From Roseburia hominis (GTDB taxonomy: Bacteria > Bacillota > Clostridia > Lachnospirales > Lachnospiraceae), in contig JAETOE010000006.1 of NCBI GenBank assembly GCA_021771815.1, forward strand, positions 46,196-110,195: a stretch of 64,000 bases of DNA. The letters are read 5' to 3'. The translations under genes were made by a program, and so were the position numbers. A model generated the notes under the pieces. That model was not told the origin of the DNA. It saw nothing but the letters and a program-made list of their open reading frames with translations, and made no database searches. Shown piece after piece: positions 62,798 through 64,000 of the stretch; the first letter of the stretch is position 1; each line of letters begins with the position of its first letter.

Positions 62798-63323
62798 TTA
62801 TGTCATTTTGGGATTATTAAGCCATGAAGACCTGACGGGATATGAAATAAAAAAACGGATGGATACCTCGTTAAAGTATTTTTGGGGAGCGAGTTATGGC
62901 AGTATATATCCCGCACTTAGTGATTTGGTTGAGCGGGGACTGGCGAACAAACGGAATGGCGCAGAAAATAAGCGGAACAAAATAATATATTCTATTACGG
63001 AAGAGGGAAGAAGTTACTTAAAAGAATGGCTTCAAGTTCCTGTCGAAAAAGATGAATTACGTTATGAAACATTGCTGAAATTATTTTTTGGCAATGAGGG
63101 GGGAAAGTTACAGGCGATAGCTCATATAGATGCATTCCAAAAGAAGATAGATGAGGAATTGCCTTATCTTTTAGGTGCAGCAGATACTCTTAGAAATAAT
63201 ATTGATGTTGATGATACACACAAATATTATCTGCTCACAGTGGAATTTGGAATTAAGGCATATTGTGCATATTTAGAATGGTGTGAAGAAGCGAAAGAGA
63301 TATTGGGTGAGGAGAGTAATTAG
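62775..63323 (+). CDS. PadR family transcriptional regulator
   Basis: 182 residues: the winged helix (about 1-85) shows YVILGLLSHEDLTGYEIKKRM, WGASYGSIYPALSDLVERGL and RNKIIYSITEEGRSYL, the PadR hallmarks; the C-terminal helical part (about 90-180) is that of the longer PadR-s1/Vir-type group. It overlaps the Fe-S gene by 23 bp. It probably represses its own operon through the twin palindromes at 61981 and 62006. Confidence 0.93.
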   Translation: MAIEKKIDYVILGLLSHEDLTGYEIKKRMDTSLKYFWGASYGSIYPALSDLVERGLANKRNGAENKRNKIIYSITEEGRSYLKEWLQVPVEKDELRYETLLKLFFGNEGGKLQAIAHIDAFQKKIDEELPYLLGAADTLRNNIDVDDTHKYYLLTVEFGIKAYCAYLEWCEEAKEILGEESN

Positions 63324-63324
63324 A

Positions 63325-63801
63325 ATGTTTGGACATTTTGGATTTTCCTATGTAGGGCTGGTATTTATGATTATGTTATTGATTCCTAATTTGATATGGA
63401 CGAAAAAACAGCCGCAAGGGTATAGTGCTGTAAATGAGAATAAGCTCTTCGTTGTGTTAGAGCGGGTGGGAGAGGTGTTGACGACTTGCTGCGTTCTTAT
63501 ATTTTCTGATTTTAATCTGCAAGGAATGTCTAAGTGGTCATTGTGGCTTGCGGCCGCATTTGTTTTGATGGTAATGTATGAGGTTTGGTGGGTACGGTAC
63601 TTTAAGAGCGAGCGCAAATTAGCTGATTTTTATAGCAGTTTTTTAGGTGTTCCGGTGGCTGGTGCAACCTTGCCGGTCGTTGCGTTTTTTCTGCTTGGTA
63701 TTTATGGTAAAGTAATATGGATGTTAATTGCATGTGTGATTTTAGGAATCGGACATATTGGCATTCATTTGCAGCATCGTAATGAGATAAATGAAATATA
63801 A
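63325..63801 (+). CDS. Membrane protein of unknown function in the PadR operon
   Basis: 158 residues from ATG 63325, one base after the padR stop. Four or five membrane helices (about 7-20, 48-60, 72-90, 105-125, 128-145), short loops and Trp-rich helices (MYEVWWVRYFKSERKLADFY). Probably the third gene of the PadR-controlled unit. AT-rich like its neighbours. No family recognised. Confidence 0.7.
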   Translation: MFGHFGFSYVGLVFMIMLLIPNLIWTKKQPQGYSAVNENKLFVVLERVGEVLTTCCVLIFSDFNLQGMSKWSLWLAAAFVLMVMYEVWWVRYFKSERKLADFYSSFLGVPVAGATLPVVAFFLLGIYGKVIWMLIACVILGIGHIGIHLQHRNEINEI

Positions 63802-63916
63802 CATATTTGGGATTCATCGAACGTGGGCGTATGTTCCCGGAACGGAGTATGAAACAAAAGATATTAAAGTTCCTTTTTATAAAAAACACCACTTTACAAC
63901 TTTTTAAAAGAAATGC

Positions 63917-63998
63917 CGTATGAGGCGCTCTGGTGTATAATAAGTTTGCGCACAAAAATACACGAAAGAAGGGACCTCATACGACCACCTTATTATAC
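63917..63998. repeat. Interlocked inverted repeats at the window edge
   Basis: CGTATGAGG (63917-63925) is inverted at 63975-63983 and GTATAATAAG (63935-63944) at 63989-63998, in the order A-B-A'-B'. A TATAAT (63936-63941) lies inside B. This may be the start of another mobile element or a regulated leader; its downstream part is outside the window. Confidence 0.5.
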
Positions 63999-64000
63999 AA

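Overview
The window looks like a chromosomal stretch of a Gram-positive, spore-forming Clostridia, most likely a Lachnospiraceae gut commensal. The evidence is a SpoVT regulator, a FabK/FabT-type fatty-acid operon with a fused AccDA, a Clostridium-type glutamate dehydrogenase, an LTA-synthase-like sulfatase and strong AGGAGG ribosome sites. No rRNA, tRNA or CRISPR array was seen.

Region 1 (1-26.1 kb) is an integrative conjugative element of the Tn916/ICEBs1 superfamily; integrase and left end are not in view. It opens with a Tad/type II secretion-like module: the end of a CpaF-type ATPase, a fused TadB/TadC-like membrane protein, several tiny membrane proteins, a lipoprotein and a 924-residue secreted protein. 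A reverse-strand cassette follows (XRE regulator, unknown protein, DUF4160), read away from an array of five operator-like repeats. The + strand then carries a run of very small ORFs. Two spacers in this run fold as type II hammerhead ribozymes whose helices covary, and the run is followed by about 1.25 kb of non-coding DNA with two diverged copies of a 259-bp structured element around a third, hairpin-rich block. The transfer genes then follow in Tn916 order: two DUF961 proteins, FtsK-like coupling ATPase, candidate oriT, MobT relaxase, TcpD, TcpE, VirB4, TcpF-like channel, lysozyme/NlpC-P60 hydrolase and TcpC, then two AT-rich membrane proteins. A palindrome, TTGCGACRTCGCAA, occurs four times in this element; three copies are in frame inside acidic low-complexity protein segments.

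Region 2 (26.1-49.5 kb) is housekeeping and regulation: LTA-synthase-like sulfatase, ECF sigma/anti-sigma pair, lipoprotein, Fe-S aldo/keto reductase, HAD phosphatase, chemoreceptor, SpoVT, two paralogous ROK kinases, a YhaO/YhaN (SbcD/SbcC-like) pair, a class A PBP with a repetitive tail, a BceAB-like ABC transporter opposite a LytTR two-component system, and a TPP-riboswitch-controlled ThiT plus MFS transporter.

Region 3 (49.5-60.4 kb) has a soluble chemoreceptor-like protein paired with a FIST sensor, then the fatty-acid operon acpP-fabK-fabD-fabG-fabF-fabZ-accDA-fabH-marR(fabT-like)-DUF4321. Its promoter overlaps symmetric sequences that may be the MarR operator. accB and accC are absent.

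Region 4 (60.4-64 kb) has gdhA, then an AT-rich, probably acquired Fe-S membrane protein/PadR/membrane protein operon with twin palindromes over its promoter, and interlocked inverted repeats at the window edge.
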